In this document: positions 45,244 to 55,323 of the stretch, one piece after another
Numbering within the stretch: position 1 is the first letter of the stretch
Layout: the number at the start of each line of letters is the position of its first letter
Source: Saprospiraceae bacterium
GTDB taxonomy: Bacteria; Bacteroidota; Bacteroidia; Chitinophagales; Saprospiraceae
Assembly (NCBI GenBank): GCA_020630955.1
Contig: JAHDIE010000002.1
Span: 1-64,000 of the forward strand
Length of the DNA stretch: 64,000 nucleotides
Direction: 5' to 3'
Program-made: the position numbers and the translations under genes
The notes under the pieces: generated by a model
Databases searched by the model: none
What the model was told of the DNA's origin: nothing
The model's input: the letters and a program-made list of their open reading frames with translations, nothing else

Positions 45244-48200
45244 TTATTGTTGGATAACGAATCTGGTTGTACTAACGCTGCCGTCTTGGTACTTTGTGCG
45301 TATTAAATAAATTCCATTATCCAGTCCTTGCAAATTAATTTTGTCTTTACTTGCGTAAATTCCTTCTATCACTACTTTACCATTCATGTTGTAGATATCA
45401 ATTGATTCAACCATGGATATGTCCTCATGTTCGATGCGAATGAAGTCAGTTGCCGGGTTAGGGAATACTGTGATTCTTAAACCTTGTAATTGTTCACTAT
45501 TTAAAACAGTTGGTTCTGAATTGTCAAAACTTCTAAGCTCTGTTTCTCCATCTTCTTGAATATCAGCACCACTAATATTGATACAATAATCTTCAGTTTC
45601 TCCATATGCGAATACTTCACATGGTCCTGTAGGGTAACTATTTAACTTACAGGCAACTCGCATGGTTGTAGCGCCATTCCAGATATTATTCCAAGGGATG
45701 GTTATTGTTCCTGAAATAGTTGAAGAACCTAATCCATAAGCAATGTATTCTCCTTCGTCAGTATAATCACCATCCATATTGAAATCCACCCAAACTTTCC
45801 AAAAGCATTTTGCCTTTGATCCACCAAAACCTGGTGTTAACGAAATAGGGTAGCTTCCACCAGCCTGCACATTAGCGCAGTGATTCGTAAAATCCTCATA
45901 TCCACCATCATTACCAGAGTTGTTTTGCAAATTGCCAAAACCAACACCAGCAATATGTAATAAATCAGAGTTTATTCCTCCTGAATTACATTCACTGTCT
46001 GGAACTGTCACATCAAAAGAACAATATTCGATATTACCACATTCGTCGGTTGCCTTATAGGTAATTGTGGTGGTACTTCCAGCGTTAAAAAATGAACCCG
46101 AAGTGGGACCACTGATTTGTGTGACATTTACACATCCAGGAATTTCCATAATATATTCAAGTATACTATCATTATATTGGTCATTCCACTGCCCATTATT
46201 AAGCATTTCGCAATAATCTTGATTATTGCCATAATTGTTTGGCTGTTGTGGGTACCAATTCGTATAACCTAATGGCTCTCCACTTGTCCAAGTGAAATTT
46301 CCTTCATCATTTACATCATTAAGACCAATCCAAGCTGATTGTAGGGTCAGAATGTTTGCCAAGAAGGTATTTTCTTCAGCGCTTCCTATAGAAGCCAAAT
46401 AACCGCCATATAGTGAGCAGGAAGTGTTGGCATTCTGCCAAGTGGTAGGATTAACCGAGCAATAATAATAATGTCCATTTAATGATCCCATATAAATAAA
46501 TCCCGGAATATAACCTCCTGCTGTGCAATTTGTACAACAAGAGTTGGCTGTTGGCTGAGGCCAACTAACATGCACTCCTGATTGTCCTTCAGGGCAAACT
46601 TGAGTAATGTTTTCAGGACATTCTATTGATAATGATGGCTCAACGGTTACAGTAAATGAACAAGTTGTATTTCCGCATGAACTATCTAATCCATAGGTGA
46701 TGGTATGAGTTCCTACTGTAAAAAATGATCCAGAATTAGGTCCTGAAACTTGCGTTACCGGACTGCATGGTATTTCCATGATATATTCGAGTAACTTATA
46801 ATTGTATTGATCATTCCACAAACCATCTGGTAACATTTCAACAAAATCCTGATTGCCATTATAATCATTTGGTTGATCTTCATACCAGTTGGTATAAGTT
46901 ACTGGATCACCGTTTGTCCAAACAAAATTTCCTTCATTTGCCTCATCATTTAACCCTATCCAAGCTGTTTGGTTGGTTAGAATATTGGCAAGAAAATTAT
47001 TTTCTTCTTGATTGTTGACAGAAGCTAAATATCCTCCATTCGCCAAACAAGCAGCTTGTGCTTGTGGCCATGTTGCAGGGTTAACGGAGCAATAATATTG
47101 GCTACCACCAAAAGAACCCATGTAAATAAATCCTGGAATATTAGCACCAATTGAACAAGAAGAAGTACAGGTTCCTGTATAATTAGGTTCATTCCAGTTT
47201 ACATAAGCTCCTCCATTGTTTCCACAGGCCACAACTATATCATCAGGACAATTTAAATTTCCTCCTGCACTAATAACGGTAACATTAAACGAACAGTGAG
47301 ATATATTTCCGCACACATCTACAGCTGTATAGCTAACAGTATTAGTGCCCATCGGGAATATGTGTCCGGGATTATGAGTTGATGTAAAGGATTCCAATTC
47401 ACAATTGTCATCAGCCGTAGGCTCTGTCCAAATTGCTGGAGATCCATTACTAACAGTTATATCTATTGGGCAATCCCATATACCTGGTGCATAGTTGTCA
47501 ACAAGAGTTATTATTTGTGTACAACTTGATGTTAACATAGTGTTCATAGGTTCTGTTGCGGTCCAAGTTCTATATACTACTTTGTCTCCACATGTTCCTG
47601 AAGAAACAATAACATCATTGAATGTCACTGAAGGTGTTCCACAATTTGTTGATCCAGTCGCTGTTGCATATCCGGTAATATCCGGCGTCATTGGACTCCA
47701 AGGACATAATGAAACATTATTTGGGCAATTGATCATTGGTGGTTGATTGCATTCGTTGTTACAAGTAACTGTTACATTAAAAGAACATTGAGCCGTATTT
47801 CCACAAGCGTCAGTTGCTGTGTAAGTTACAGTGGTAACTCCTAGTGGTAGTAACTCTCCAACCGTATGTGTAGAACTTAAGCTAGGGGAACCACAATTGT
47901 CGGTTGCTGTTACGGCAGTCCATGAGGCAACTGCATCGCACCAAGGACCTCCATCTATAGTAATGTCTGTTGGGCAATAAACAAAAGTTGGTGCTTGAGT
48001 ATCACCGATGGTTATTGTTTGAACACAACTAGCGTTTACTGTTGGGTCATTAGGATCAGTGGCTAACCATGTTCTATAGATGACCTGCGCACCAGCGCAA
48101 GGTCCTGAACTAACTATTTGATCACTATAGGTAACTACTGGTGCATCACATGAAGATAAGCCAGCGCTAGCAGTAGCATAACCAGTTGAACTCGGATGTG

Positions 48201-51200
48201 AAGATGCTCCAATGCAACCGATATAATTTGCTGGACAATTTATTATAGGAGTTGAGCTACATCCTTGATTACTACATGATATTGTTACAGAGAATGAGCA
48301 AGTGGCAGCATTTCCACAATTGTCTGTTATAGTATAGATTACTTGGGTTGTACCTGTTGAAAAAACAGATCCTGAACTATAATTAGAGCTAATACTTGCG
48401 ATTCCACAATTGTCTGTCACAATAGGCTCCACCCAATTTACTACTGCAGTACAGCTAGGACCTGCTAGCACAGATATATTGTCAGGACAATTTGATATAG
48501 TTGGCAAAGAGCTATCATCTAATACAATAGCTTGGATGCAACTTGATGCATTTGTCGGATCATTTGGATCTTTGGCAGTCCATGTTCTGTAGATGGTTTG
48601 AGCTCCTACACATGGTCCACTACTTACGACTTGATCGCTATAAGTCACAATAGGAGGATCACAGTTGACTCCGCCAGGTATGGCAGTTGCATAACCTGTG
48701 GTTGATGGTAATATTGAAGTACCAACACAAGCATTCCAATTTAAAGGGCAAGAAATAATAGGTGCTGCTGAGCAGTTTTCTATAAGGCAAATTACTGTCA
48801 CATTAAAGCTTGTTGTGCTAGAATTTCCACATGCATCTGTGAATGTGTAACTGACAGTTGTTGTTCCTAGATCAAAAATACTTCCTGGGTTATGAGTAGA
48901 ACTACTAGCAGGGCTTCCACAGCCATCTGTTGCCACAGGAGCCACCCAAGTAACGATTGCTTGACAATTTTCATCACCATAAACACTAATGTCACTCGGA
49001 ACATTTGAAATTGTCGGAACAATATTGTCACTAATATTTATTGCTTGTATACAAGAACTAGATAGTGTTGGATCTACAGGATCTGTCGCCGTCCAAGTTC
49101 TATATATGTATTGTGATCCAGGACAAGGACCAGTACTTAATATTTGATCTGAGTAGCTTAGAATTGGTGCTGCACAATTAGCGGATCCAGCTATTGCTGT
49201 AGCATATCCAGTTATGCTTGGATCTGTGCTAGTACCCGGACATCCTGCGTAATAATTTGGACAATCAATAATTGGGGCTACACAACTTGGTGCACAACTT
49301 ACTGTTACTGTAAATGTACAATTGGTGATATTGCCGCAATTGTCAGAAATTGTATAAGTAACAACAGTTGTTCCTTCTTCGAAAATTGAACCAGGAGCAT
49401 GAGTTGAACTAATATTAGCTATACCGCAATTATCAGTTGCTACAGGTGCTGTCCAGCTTGCTATAGCATGGCAATTAGAATCACCCATAACTGAGATATT
49501 TGATGGGCATGAATTTACTACTGGTGGTATATTATCGCTCAAGATAATTGTTTGAACACATGAACTATTCACTGTAGGGTCATTTGGATCAAATGCAGTC
49601 CAAGTTCTGTGTATTGATGTTGCTCCTGCACATGGTCCATTGCTCACTACTTGATCACTGTAACTAGTTATAGGCATATCACATGAGCTTAAACCAGGTA
49701 AAGCGGATCCGAATCCTGTTGTAGATGGATGGGTTGATGTTCCAGGACATGCATACCAATCCGCAGGACAATTTATAATTGGTACGACAGAGCATCCAAT
49801 ATTGCTTGCAAGAACAGTAACGTCAAATGAACAAAAACTTTGGTTGCCGCATCCATCCTCAAAAGTGTATATTACTGTTGTTGTTCCACAACTAAATGAT
49901 GATCCTGAATTATGGGTTGAGCTTATTGTTACTGCTCCACAATTGTCATATGCGGTTGGGATGGTCCAATTAGCAATAGCACTGCAATTGCTATCTCCTG
50001 TAAGTACAATATCATTTGGGCAACTTGAAACAGTAGGAGCAATAATATCAGACAAGGTTATAATTTGTAGGCAAGTAGAGTATACGTTGGCATCATGTGG
50101 ATCTGTTGCCGTCCAAGATCTATGAATCAATTTTTGTCCAGCACAAGGTCCACTTGTAATTAGTTGATCAGAATAACTTAAAATTGGTGGATCACAAGAT
50201 CCTAAACCCGGACTTGCTGAAGCATATCCGGTGACTGATGGATTTGTTGAACTGCCTGGGCAAGAATTATAATCTGCAGGGCAATTTATGATAGGGACGA
50301 CACTGCATGGTAAATTTTCACAAATTACAGTTACTGTAAATGAACATGTACTTGAATTGTCGCAATTGTCGTATGCAGTGTAACTGATGGTAGTGGTTCC
50401 TTCATTAAACCAGCTTCCTGGTGAATGTGAAGATATGAGTTGTTGGATTTCACAATTATCGCTAGCTATAGGTTCATTCCATAATACAATTGCTTCACAA
50501 TCAGTTCCATTAGAAATGACAGAAATATTGTCAGGACATCCAGCTAGAACTGGGTTAAGCTCATCTTCAGTTGTTATTGTTTGAGTGCATGTTGAAATTA
50601 ATGTTGGATCATTAGGATCTTGCGCTGTCCATGTTCTTGTGATTACTTGAGCTCCATCGCACTTGGCAGTGGGTTGGACATAATCAGACCATGAAACAAT
50701 TGGAGTATCGCAGTTTATTCCTCCTCCTGCTATTGCAGTTGCATATCCTGTTGCATTGGGATGAGTATCTGCATCAACACAAATGCTTAAATCAATAGGG
50801 CAAGTGATAATTGGAGGTGTGTTACATGTTGCAGGAGTAACAGTTATATTAAAGCTACAAGTTGCAGAGTTACCGCACTCATTGGTTCCAGTAAAAATTA
50901 TATTGGTTGTCCCGATGGGGTAAAAGTCTCCACTGTTATGTGTGCCATATATTGACTCCATTCCACAGTTATTATCTTCAAATTCTGGAATTGTAAAATT
51001 AACCAAGATGCCTGATTCACTATTAGCTTCAATAATAATATCAGTTGTGCAACTTACGAGTGTAGGTAGTGTTGCATCATTTATTTCTATAAATTGGATA
51101 CAGCTATCTAACAAAGTTGAATCTTCAGGATCAGTTGCTGTCCAGGTTCTTTTAACTGTCATTCCATTTGGACAGCTTGGAATATCTAAAAATACATCTG

Positions 51201-52515
51201 CCCACGCGATTATTGGTTCATTGCAATAATCACCACCTTCTATCGCCGTTGCGTAGCCCATTCTATCTGGATGGTAAGCTGCGGGTCCTTCTCCTGGGCA
51301 AATGCTTCTATTTGGTGGACAAGTAATTACTGGATTATTTTCACATACTTGTTCAATAACATTTACCGTAAAACTACAATTGAGGAAATTTCCACAATAA
51401 TCAATTCCTGAATAGGTCACTTCAGTTGTACCTACGCCGAAAACGCTTCCACTTGTGTGAGAATAATTCATTGTTGAAATACCACAATTATCATTAAATA
51501 TTGGATCAGTCCAAGTAGCAATTGCTCCCCAAGGATCTTCCGTTAATATTGTGATATCATTCGGACAGTAAGATACTGTTGGATTTTCTTCATCAGTTAA
51601 CATAATTATTTGAACACATGAGCTAGACAATGCACTATCAAATGGATCAACAGCATTCCAAGTTCTGATTACTTTCAATCCGCTGTCGCAATTTGCTAAT
51701 GTTTGTAATTCATCAGACCATGTGATGATTGCATCTTCACAATTGTTGGCTTCAATGGCGGTTGCATATCCTGTAATATCAGGATGATAACTTGCAGTCC
51801 CTCCACCAGGGCATAAGTTTTGATTTGTTGGACAAGCAATCACAGGCGCATTGTTGCAACAGCTTCCTTCCACAGTAACATTGAAACTGCAAGTACTCGA
51901 GTTACCACAATTATCATAAACAGTGTAAATGACCGTAGTCATCCCTTCCGGAAATACGGTACCACTGCTATAATTTGGACTAGCCGTACTAACACCACAA
52001 TTGTCCGTATAAACTGGCTCAGACCATGTAGCTATTCCTACACAGTCTGAATTCATTGAAACAGTAATATCAATAGGGCAATTTTTTATTAATGGATCTG
52101 TATTGTCAGTAAGCATAATAATTTGAGTACAATCAGCGAACAACCAAGGATTAATGTTGCCCGGGTATTCTGCTGTCCAAGTTCTATGAACTTCATATTG
52201 ACAACTTTGATTAACCACGACTTCATCAACATAACTTACAATTGGTGCTGGACAGTCTGGATCTCCTGCAACAGCTGTTGCATAACCAGCGTAACCTGGT
52301 TCAATCGACCAACCAGGACATCCTATATACATAGAAGGACAAGAAATTATAGGTGCGGTACTGCATACTATCATCCCTTCCAATTGTTGCTCACCAAGGT
52401 TTGCATCTAAGCATAGATAGGAATCATCAGACGCTCTAAGGCTATCTGATTGACCGAGGCACAATAGCACTCCGAGCAAAGAGATTCGCCAAAACCTTCG
52501 TACAAAAAAATTCAT
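45244..52515 (-). CDS. Giant secreted HYR-repeat/C-type lectin protein with T9SS sorting domain
   Basis: A 2423-residue cell-surface or secreted protein, likely an adhesin. Signal peptide: about 1-29. Residues 54-1749 are ten modules of about 171 residues. Each has a cysteine-rich first half (PIIxCP, ATAxxG, RTWTATDPxDPT, SSCxQ) and an HYR second half (CPxDIxV, DNCG, GTTxVxYT, DxCGN, CSFxVTV). Residues 1754-1960 and 1962-2171 are two further HYR domains, each split by a C-type lectin domain (1795-1916 and 2005-2127) with QPN and WND calcium-site motifs. A GEVED domain (2185-2316) and a type A sorting domain (2349-2423, ITVFPNPATDFIRIE to the end) follow, so export is by T9SS. The gene stands alone. 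Adhesion to glycans is inferred from domains only. Confidence 0.92.
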   Translation of the reverse strand: MNFFVRRFWRISLLGVLLCLGQSDSLRASDDSYLCLDANLGEQQLEGMIVCSTAPIISCPSMYIGCPGWSIEPGYAGYATAVAGDPDCPAPIVSYVDEVVVNQSCQYEVHRTWTAEYPGNINPWLFADCTQIIMLTDNTDPLIKNCPIDITVSMNSDCVGIATWSEPVYTDNCGVSTASPNYSSGTVFPEGMTTVIYTVYDNCGNSSTCSFNVTVEGSCCNNAPVIACPTNQNLCPGGGTASYHPDITGYATAIEANNCEDAIITWSDELQTLANCDSGLKVIRTWNAVDPFDSALSSSCVQIIMLTDEENPTVSYCPNDITILTEDPWGAIATWTDPIFNDNCGISTMNYSHTSGSVFGVGTTEVTYSGIDYCGNFLNCSFTVNVIEQVCENNPVITCPPNRSICPGEGPAAYHPDRMGYATAIEGGDYCNEPIIAWADVFLDIPSCPNGMTVKRTWTATDPEDSTLLDSCIQFIEINDATLPTLVSCTTDIIIEANSESGILVNFTIPEFEDNNCGMESIYGTHNSGDFYPIGTTNIIFTGTNECGNSATCSFNITVTPATCNTPPIITCPIDLSICVDADTHPNATGYATAIAGGGINCDTPIVSWSDYVQPTAKCDGAQVITRTWTAQDPNDPTLISTCTQTITTEDELNPVLAGCPDNISVISNGTDCEAIVLWNEPIASDNCEIQQLISSHSPGSWFNEGTTTISYTAYDNCDNSSTCSFTVTVICENLPCSVVPIINCPADYNSCPGSSTNPSVTGYASASPGLGSCDPPILSYSDQLITSGPCAGQKLIHRSWTATDPHDANVYSTCLQIITLSDIIAPTVSSCPNDIVLTGDSNCSAIANWTIPTAYDNCGAVTISSTHNSGSSFSCGTTTVIYTFEDGCGNQSFCSFDVTVLASNIGCSVVPIINCPADWYACPGTSTHPSTTGFGSALPGLSSCDMPITSYSDQVVSNGPCAGATSIHRTWTAFDPNDPTVNSSCVQTIILSDNIPPVVNSCPSNISVMGDSNCHAIASWTAPVATDNCGIANISSTHAPGSIFEEGTTVVTYTISDNCGNITNCTFTVTVSCAPSCVAPIIDCPNYYAGCPGTSTDPSITGYATAIAGSANCAAPILSYSDQILSTGPCPGSQYIYRTWTATDPVDPTLSSSCIQAINISDNIVPTISNVPSDISVYGDENCQAIVTWVAPVATDGCGSPASSSTHNPGSIFDLGTTTVSYTFTDACGNSSTTSFNVTVICLIENCSAAPIISCPLNWNACVGTSILPSTTGYATAIPGGVNCDPPIVTYSDQVVSSGPCVGAQTIYRTWTAKDPNDPTNASSCIQAIVLDDSSLPTISNCPDNISVLAGPSCTAVVNWVEPIVTDNCGIASISSNYSSGSVFSTGTTQVIYTITDNCGNAATCSFSVTISCSNQGCSSTPIINCPANYIGCIGASSHPSSTGYATASAGLSSCDAPVVTYSDQIVSSGPCAGAQVIYRTWLATDPNDPTVNASCVQTITIGDTQAPTFVYCPTDITIDGGPWCDAVASWTAVTATDNCGSPSLSSTHTVGELLPLGVTTVTYTATDACGNTAQCSFNVTVTCNNECNQPPMINCPNNVSLCPWSPMTPDITGYATATGSTNCGTPSVTFNDVIVSSGTCGDKVVYRTWTATEPMNTMLTSSCTQIITLVDNYAPGIWDCPIDITVSNGSPAIWTEPTADDNCELESFTSTHNPGHIFPMGTNTVSYTAVDVCGNISHCSFNVTVISAGGNLNCPDDIVVACGNNGGAYVNWNEPNYTGTCTSSCSIGANIPGFIYMGSFGGSQYYCSVNPATWPQAQAACLANGGYLASVNNQEENNFLANILTNQTAWIGLNDEANEGNFVWTNGDPVTYTNWYEDQPNDYNGNQDFVEMLPDGLWNDQYNYKLLEYIMEIPCSPVTQVSGPNSGSFFTVGTHTITYGLDSSCGNTTCSFTVTVEPSLSIECPENITQVCPEGQSGVHVSWPQPTANSCCTNCTAGGYIPGFIYMGSLNGHYYYCSVNPTTWQNANTSCSLYGGYLASIGSAEENTFLANILTLQSAWIGLNDVNDEGNFTWTSGEPLGYTNWYPQQPNNYGNNQDYCEMLNNGQWNDQYNDSILEYIMEIPGCVNVTQISGPTSGSFFNAGSTTTITYKATDECGNIEYCSFDVTVPDSECNSGGINSDLLHIAGVGFGNLQNNSGNDGGYEDFTNHCANVQAGGSYPISLTPGFGGSKAKCFWKVWVDFNMDGDYTDEGEYIAYGLGSSTISGTITIPWNNIWNGATTMRVACKLNSYPTGPCEVFAYGETEDYCINISGADIQEDGETELRSFDNSEPTVLNSEQLQGLRITVFPNPATDFIRIEHEDISMVESIDIYNMNGKVVIEGIYASKDKINLQGLDNGIYLIRTKYQDGSVSTTRFVIQQ
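47269..52356 (-). repeat. Ten tandem modules of about 513 bp within the giant gene
   Basis: Module starts at protein residues 54, 223, 394, 567, 739, 911, 1080, 1251, 1422 and 1591 (period 169-173). Modules 5-9 are the most alike (NCPADY/W, SYSDQ, GPCAG, RTWTATDPNDP), which suggests more recent duplication there. There are no frame breaks. Confidence 0.9.
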
Positions 52516-52693
52516 GTTTTTAAATTTGGTTAGAAAAATTAATCTCTGTTTTTTACAACTTGATTACATGACTAATACGAAGTCATTAAAGCATGCGCTT
52601 CCTTGAATAATATAATAATGCTATGCTTGTTGTATTTTGAGAATAACTAATTGATATTCAGTTCTTTAGGATTTGTTAAAATTTCTGTAAATA

Positions 52694-54295
52694 ATGATAA
52701 TAACGAAAAGGTCATTGACGTTTGCAACTACTCTTATACTGTTTCTCACAGTTAGTTTTTCATGTAAACCTGATCTTAAGTCCTCAAATGTTTTCAAATA
52801 CAATTTGGTTAACCACCCTAACTCCTTAGATCCAGCTTTTGCTAAAAGTCTTAGTAGTATTTGGATTTCAAGCCACATTTTTAACACACTTGTTTGTGTT
52901 GATGATAATTCGGAAATTATTCCTTCATTGGCGAAATCCTACGAAATATCTGATGATGGCCTTGAGTATGTATTTTACTTACGAAACGATGTCTATTTTC
53001 ACAATCATCACTCGTTTGGTCCAGATAGTACTAGAGTTGTCAATGCTTATGATGTAAAATATAGCTTACAAAGAATTATCTCTGAACAAGTTAATTCACC
53101 TGGATCGTGGATTTTTGAAGATAAAATTTCAACAACAGAACCCTTTGTTGCAAAGAATGATTCAACCTTTATAATTAACTTAGAATCACCCTTCAGACCT
53201 CTGTTGAGCATTTTAACGATGCAATATTGTTCTATTATTCCAAGAGAAGCCGTTGAGTACTTTGGAGAAGATTGGAAAAACAACCCAATTGGGACTGGCC
53301 CCTACAAATTTAAAAAGTGGATAAAGAATCAAAATATATATTTGAGCAAGAATGAAAATTATTGGCGTCCTCTTGGTAATCTTGATGGTATTAAAATCGA
53401 TTTTATAGTGGATAGAAAAATTGCATTCCTTGAATTGCTGAATGGCAATTTAGACCTCGTTTCAGGGCTTGAGTCATCTTTCATCAATGAAATGCTTACT
53501 GCAGATGGGAAACTGCAGAATAAGCATCATGACGAAATTAAATTTTTAAAATCAGCTTATTTGAATACAGAATACATTGGAATCAATTTAAGTCTGGTTA
53601 AAGAAGACCATCCTTTGCAAAATAAAAACTTTCGAAAAGCTCTAAACTTTGCAATCGATAAACAATTGATGATGAAAACACTAAGAAATGGGGTTGGTTT
53701 TGCAGCTCAATCAGGTTTCACACCAAAAGGATTAAATAGTTTTACAGATCAGTTGGTTGGCTATCCTTATGATCAAGAATTGGCAAAAAAGCATCTTTCG
53801 ATGTCTGGAATTGATCTTGCAAATTTGGAAAAGCTTACGATTTATACTAATCAACCTTATGCCGATATTATGCTATTCATTGCCAAACAATGGGAGCAAA
53901 TAGGAGTTCCTTGTGAAATTGAAGTTATGGAAAGTTCAATCTTAAGAGAAGGAATGCGCAAAGGAGCAATACCCTTGTTTCGAGCTTCTTGGATTGGCGA
54001 CTATCTTGATACAGAAAATTTTATGTCAGTATTTTATGGTTCTAATTCTGCACCGCCAAATTACACTCGATTTTCAAATAAAGACTTTGATGAATTATAT
54101 AGGAAAAGTAATTTGATACTTGATAATGCAGAGAGAAAATTATTGTTCCGACAAATGGACAGTATCTTAATTGAAGAGTGCCCGGTTATTTTTTTATTTT
54201 ATGACCAATCCGCTAATTTTTATAGAAAGGCTATTTCTGGTATGTCACACAGTCTTAATAATTTACCTTTTATTGAAAATCTTTCTAAAAACTAA
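52694..54295 (+). CDS. Peptide-type ABC transporter substrate-binding lipoprotein (SBP_bac_5)
   Basis: Binding protein of an oligopeptide/nickel-type ABC importer, 533 residues, with a lipoprotein signal (cysteine 24 in SFSCKPD). Family signatures: NSLDPAFAKSLSSIWISSHIFNTLV, EIIPSLAKSYEISDDGLEYVFYLRNDVYFH, AYDVKYSLQRI, NPIGTGPYKFKKW, NFRKALNFAIDKQ and a C-terminal ligand-closing region with FRASWIGDYLDTENF. No permease or ATPase gene adjoins it; the only related gene here is the OppB-like permease 29 kb away. It is divergent from the giant HYR gene and overlaps the thioredoxin-dockerin gene by four bases. Confidence 0.92.
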   Translation: MIITKRSLTFATTLILFLTVSFSCKPDLKSSNVFKYNLVNHPNSLDPAFAKSLSSIWISSHIFNTLVCVDDNSEIIPSLAKSYEISDDGLEYVFYLRNDVYFHNHHSFGPDSTRVVNAYDVKYSLQRIISEQVNSPGSWIFEDKISTTEPFVAKNDSTFIINLESPFRPLLSILTMQYCSIIPREAVEYFGEDWKNNPIGTGPYKFKKWIKNQNIYLSKNENYWRPLGNLDGIKIDFIVDRKIAFLELLNGNLDLVSGLESSFINEMLTADGKLQNKHHDEIKFLKSAYLNTEYIGINLSLVKEDHPLQNKNFRKALNFAIDKQLMMKTLRNGVGFAAQSGFTPKGLNSFTDQLVGYPYDQELAKKHLSMSGIDLANLEKLTIYTNQPYADIMLFIAKQWEQIGVPCEIEVMESSILREGMRKGAIPLFRASWIGDYLDTENFMSVFYGSNSAPPNYTRFSNKDFDELYRKSNLILDNAERKLLFRQMDSILIEECPVIFLFYDQSANFYRKAISGMSHSLNNLPFIENLSKN

Positions 54296-55323
54296 CCTTT
54301 TGCGTTTCCTCTTTTTATCATTTCAACATTAATTTCAATTGTATTTCCTGGACTCAATTCCAAAGGGATATCATTTTGTTTAAAAATCCAATTACTTGCT
54401 CCGTTTGGAAAATCATCTCTGATGCCAAGTATCAACTTTTGTATAATAATCAAATCGAGACCATTAATTGATCCGTTGTTATTACTATCACTTGCCAACA
54501 GAATATCAGGATTCGTAATTTCATTGATATTTAATATGTGTTTCTGAATTGTGATTAAGTCTATTCCATTTAGCCCTTCGGTTAGATTACTTTCTTTACT
54601 AAAAACCAATTTTGGGGTAATGATGCCAGGGTATTCTTCATTCAAATCAATAATTTCGATGGCATTAAGACTATTTACGCCAAGTGGGTATGTGTTTGAG
54701 TTTAATGGGCTCTGATCAGCTATGTGAATATTTACATTTTCAACAGATTTTCCAAAAGCATCTGTAAAATTAAATTGCAGACTAGTTGGCTCAGGCATTT
54801 CTTCTTCTTCATTTACTGGTACTGCACCAGTCTCCAAAATAGCCTCATGCACTTGTGTCAAATTGGATGTACTTTTAAAGTAAACAACATTTCTGTCAGG
54901 AGCGATCACTGCAAAAGCTGGTGTGCCCCAATAGGTTCCAAATTCACCCATGCGATAAGGTTCTGTTGCTTCATAGCCTCCTTCAGGTCCCGAAGCGGGA
55001 ATGGTAACATCCAGTCCTGATAGATAATTAATAATACCAATATCTGTATCTGAACTTTGTGTACTTAATTCAAAAAATTCAACATCTGCTTGTCCTTCTC
55101 CCCAATCCACATATAGTTGTTGGACATCTGGCGCAATGTTGGTACAAGGTGGGCACCCAACAAAAAATAACTTAAGTACAACCGTTTTACCTTGGTCCAA
55201 ATAATCAGTATATAGATTATGTTCTTCTCCAGAAGTGTCTGTTATAGTGAAGTCTGGGGCAAATTGTGCATTAAGAGAACATGATAAAAAGATAAAAAGG
55301 GAATTTAAAATTTGTTTTCTCAT
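54292..55323 (-). CDS. Secreted thioredoxin-fold protein with dockerin-like C-terminus
   Basis: A 343-residue exported protein with a signal peptide (about 1-20). Residues 22-170 are a TlpA/redoxin domain with active site CPPC (57-60) in KLFFVGCPPCTNIAP and the cis-proline segment YWGTPAFAVIAPD. After a glutamate-rich linker, a beta domain (180-245) precedes two dockerin-like calcium loops: LTEGLNGIDLITIQKHIL (247-264) and DSNNNGSINGLDLIIIQKLIL (279-299). Only the second has a full set of calcium ligands. No T9SS tail follows, which is unusual for such proteins in this phylum. Type I dockerin function is inferred. Confidence 0.85.
   Translation of the reverse strand: MRKQILNSLFIFLSCSLNAQFAPDFTITDTSGEEHNLYTDYLDQGKTVVLKLFFVGCPPCTNIAPDVQQLYVDWGEGQADVEFFELSTQSSDTDIGIINYLSGLDVTIPASGPEGGYEATEPYRMGEFGTYWGTPAFAVIAPDRNVVYFKSTSNLTQVHEAILETGAVPVNEEEEMPEPTSLQFNFTDAFGKSVENVNIHIADQSPLNSNTYPLGVNSLNAIEIIDLNEEYPGIITPKLVFSKESNLTEGLNGIDLITIQKHILNINEITNPDILLASDSNNNGSINGLDLIIIQKLILGIRDDFPNGASNWIFKQNDIPLELSPGNTIEINVEMIKRGNAKG

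Noticed and set aside
47269-52356. Tandem repeats as a possible CRISPR-like or intergenic repeat array
   Set aside because: The repeats are an open reading frame with a protein-level period of about 171 residues and no spacer structure.
47495-52410. Several open frames of 60-107 codons on the plus strand inside the giant gene
   Set aside because: They are antisense to the repeat-rich coding region, have no homology-like motifs, and recur because the repeats recur.
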